Positions 7,152 to 7,188 of a DNA stretch of 7,188 bases are shown here, piece after piece. The translations under genes were made by a program, and so were the position numbers. Under the pieces are notes generated by a model. It was not told where the DNA came from. It saw nothing but the letters and a program-made list of their open reading frames with translations, and made no database searches. The number at the start of each line of letters is the position of its first letter. The first letter of the stretch is position 1. Origin of the DNA: Clostridiales bacterium (GTDB lineage Bacteria > Bacillota > Clostridia > Lachnospirales > Lachnospiraceae); the NCBI GenBank assembly GCA_021203285.1, contig JAJQBM010000278.1, positions 1 to 7,188 on the forward strand, read 5' to 3'.

Positions 7152-7188
7152 AATGATTCCTCCTCATATCTTTCACTCTAACATAATT

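Overview
All six genes lie on the minus strand and fill the window almost without gaps. In transcription order (right to left) they are ilvN, ilvE, a membrane-anchored SH3-domain protein, a short GntR-family regulator, clpC and radA. RadA runs off the left edge. The UVR-domain ClpC, the clpC-radA pairing, strong AGGAGG-type ribosome binding sites and G+C-rich coding sequence point to a Gram-positive member of the Clostridia. A high-GC Lachnospiraceae-like genome is my best guess, from protein style rather than any database match.

Region by region: 6651-7151 encodes the regulatory subunit of acetolactate synthase, which acts early in branched-chain amino acid synthesis. A 126-base spacer follows, the only sizeable non-coding stretch, with a candidate extended -10 promoter and a dyad. 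5499-6524 encodes the branched-chain aminotransferase, the last step of the same pathway. Only 10 bases later, 4217-5488 encodes a protein with a signal sequence, an extracytoplasmic SH3 domain, one membrane helix and a long, very acidic cytoplasmic tail; I do not recognise a named family for the whole protein. After a 47-base spacer carrying a direct repeat with a 21-base period come the GntR regulator (3792-4169), ClpC (1336-3780) and RadA (2-1321), separated by 11 and 14 bases.

The window therefore joins two themes: branched-chain amino acid synthesis (ilvN, ilvE) and protein quality control plus DNA repair (clpC, radA), with the SH3 membrane protein and the GntR regulator between them. 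In many Firmicutes clpC is preceded by ctsR-mcsA-mcsB. Here none of those is present and the GntR regulator takes that place, with its stop codon inside the clpC ribosome binding site. The most plausible little-described unit is SH3 membrane protein, GntR regulator and ClpC, possibly a link between the envelope and proteolysis; that link is inference. I see no mobile element, CRISPR array, tRNA or rRNA, and no convincing intrinsic terminator.
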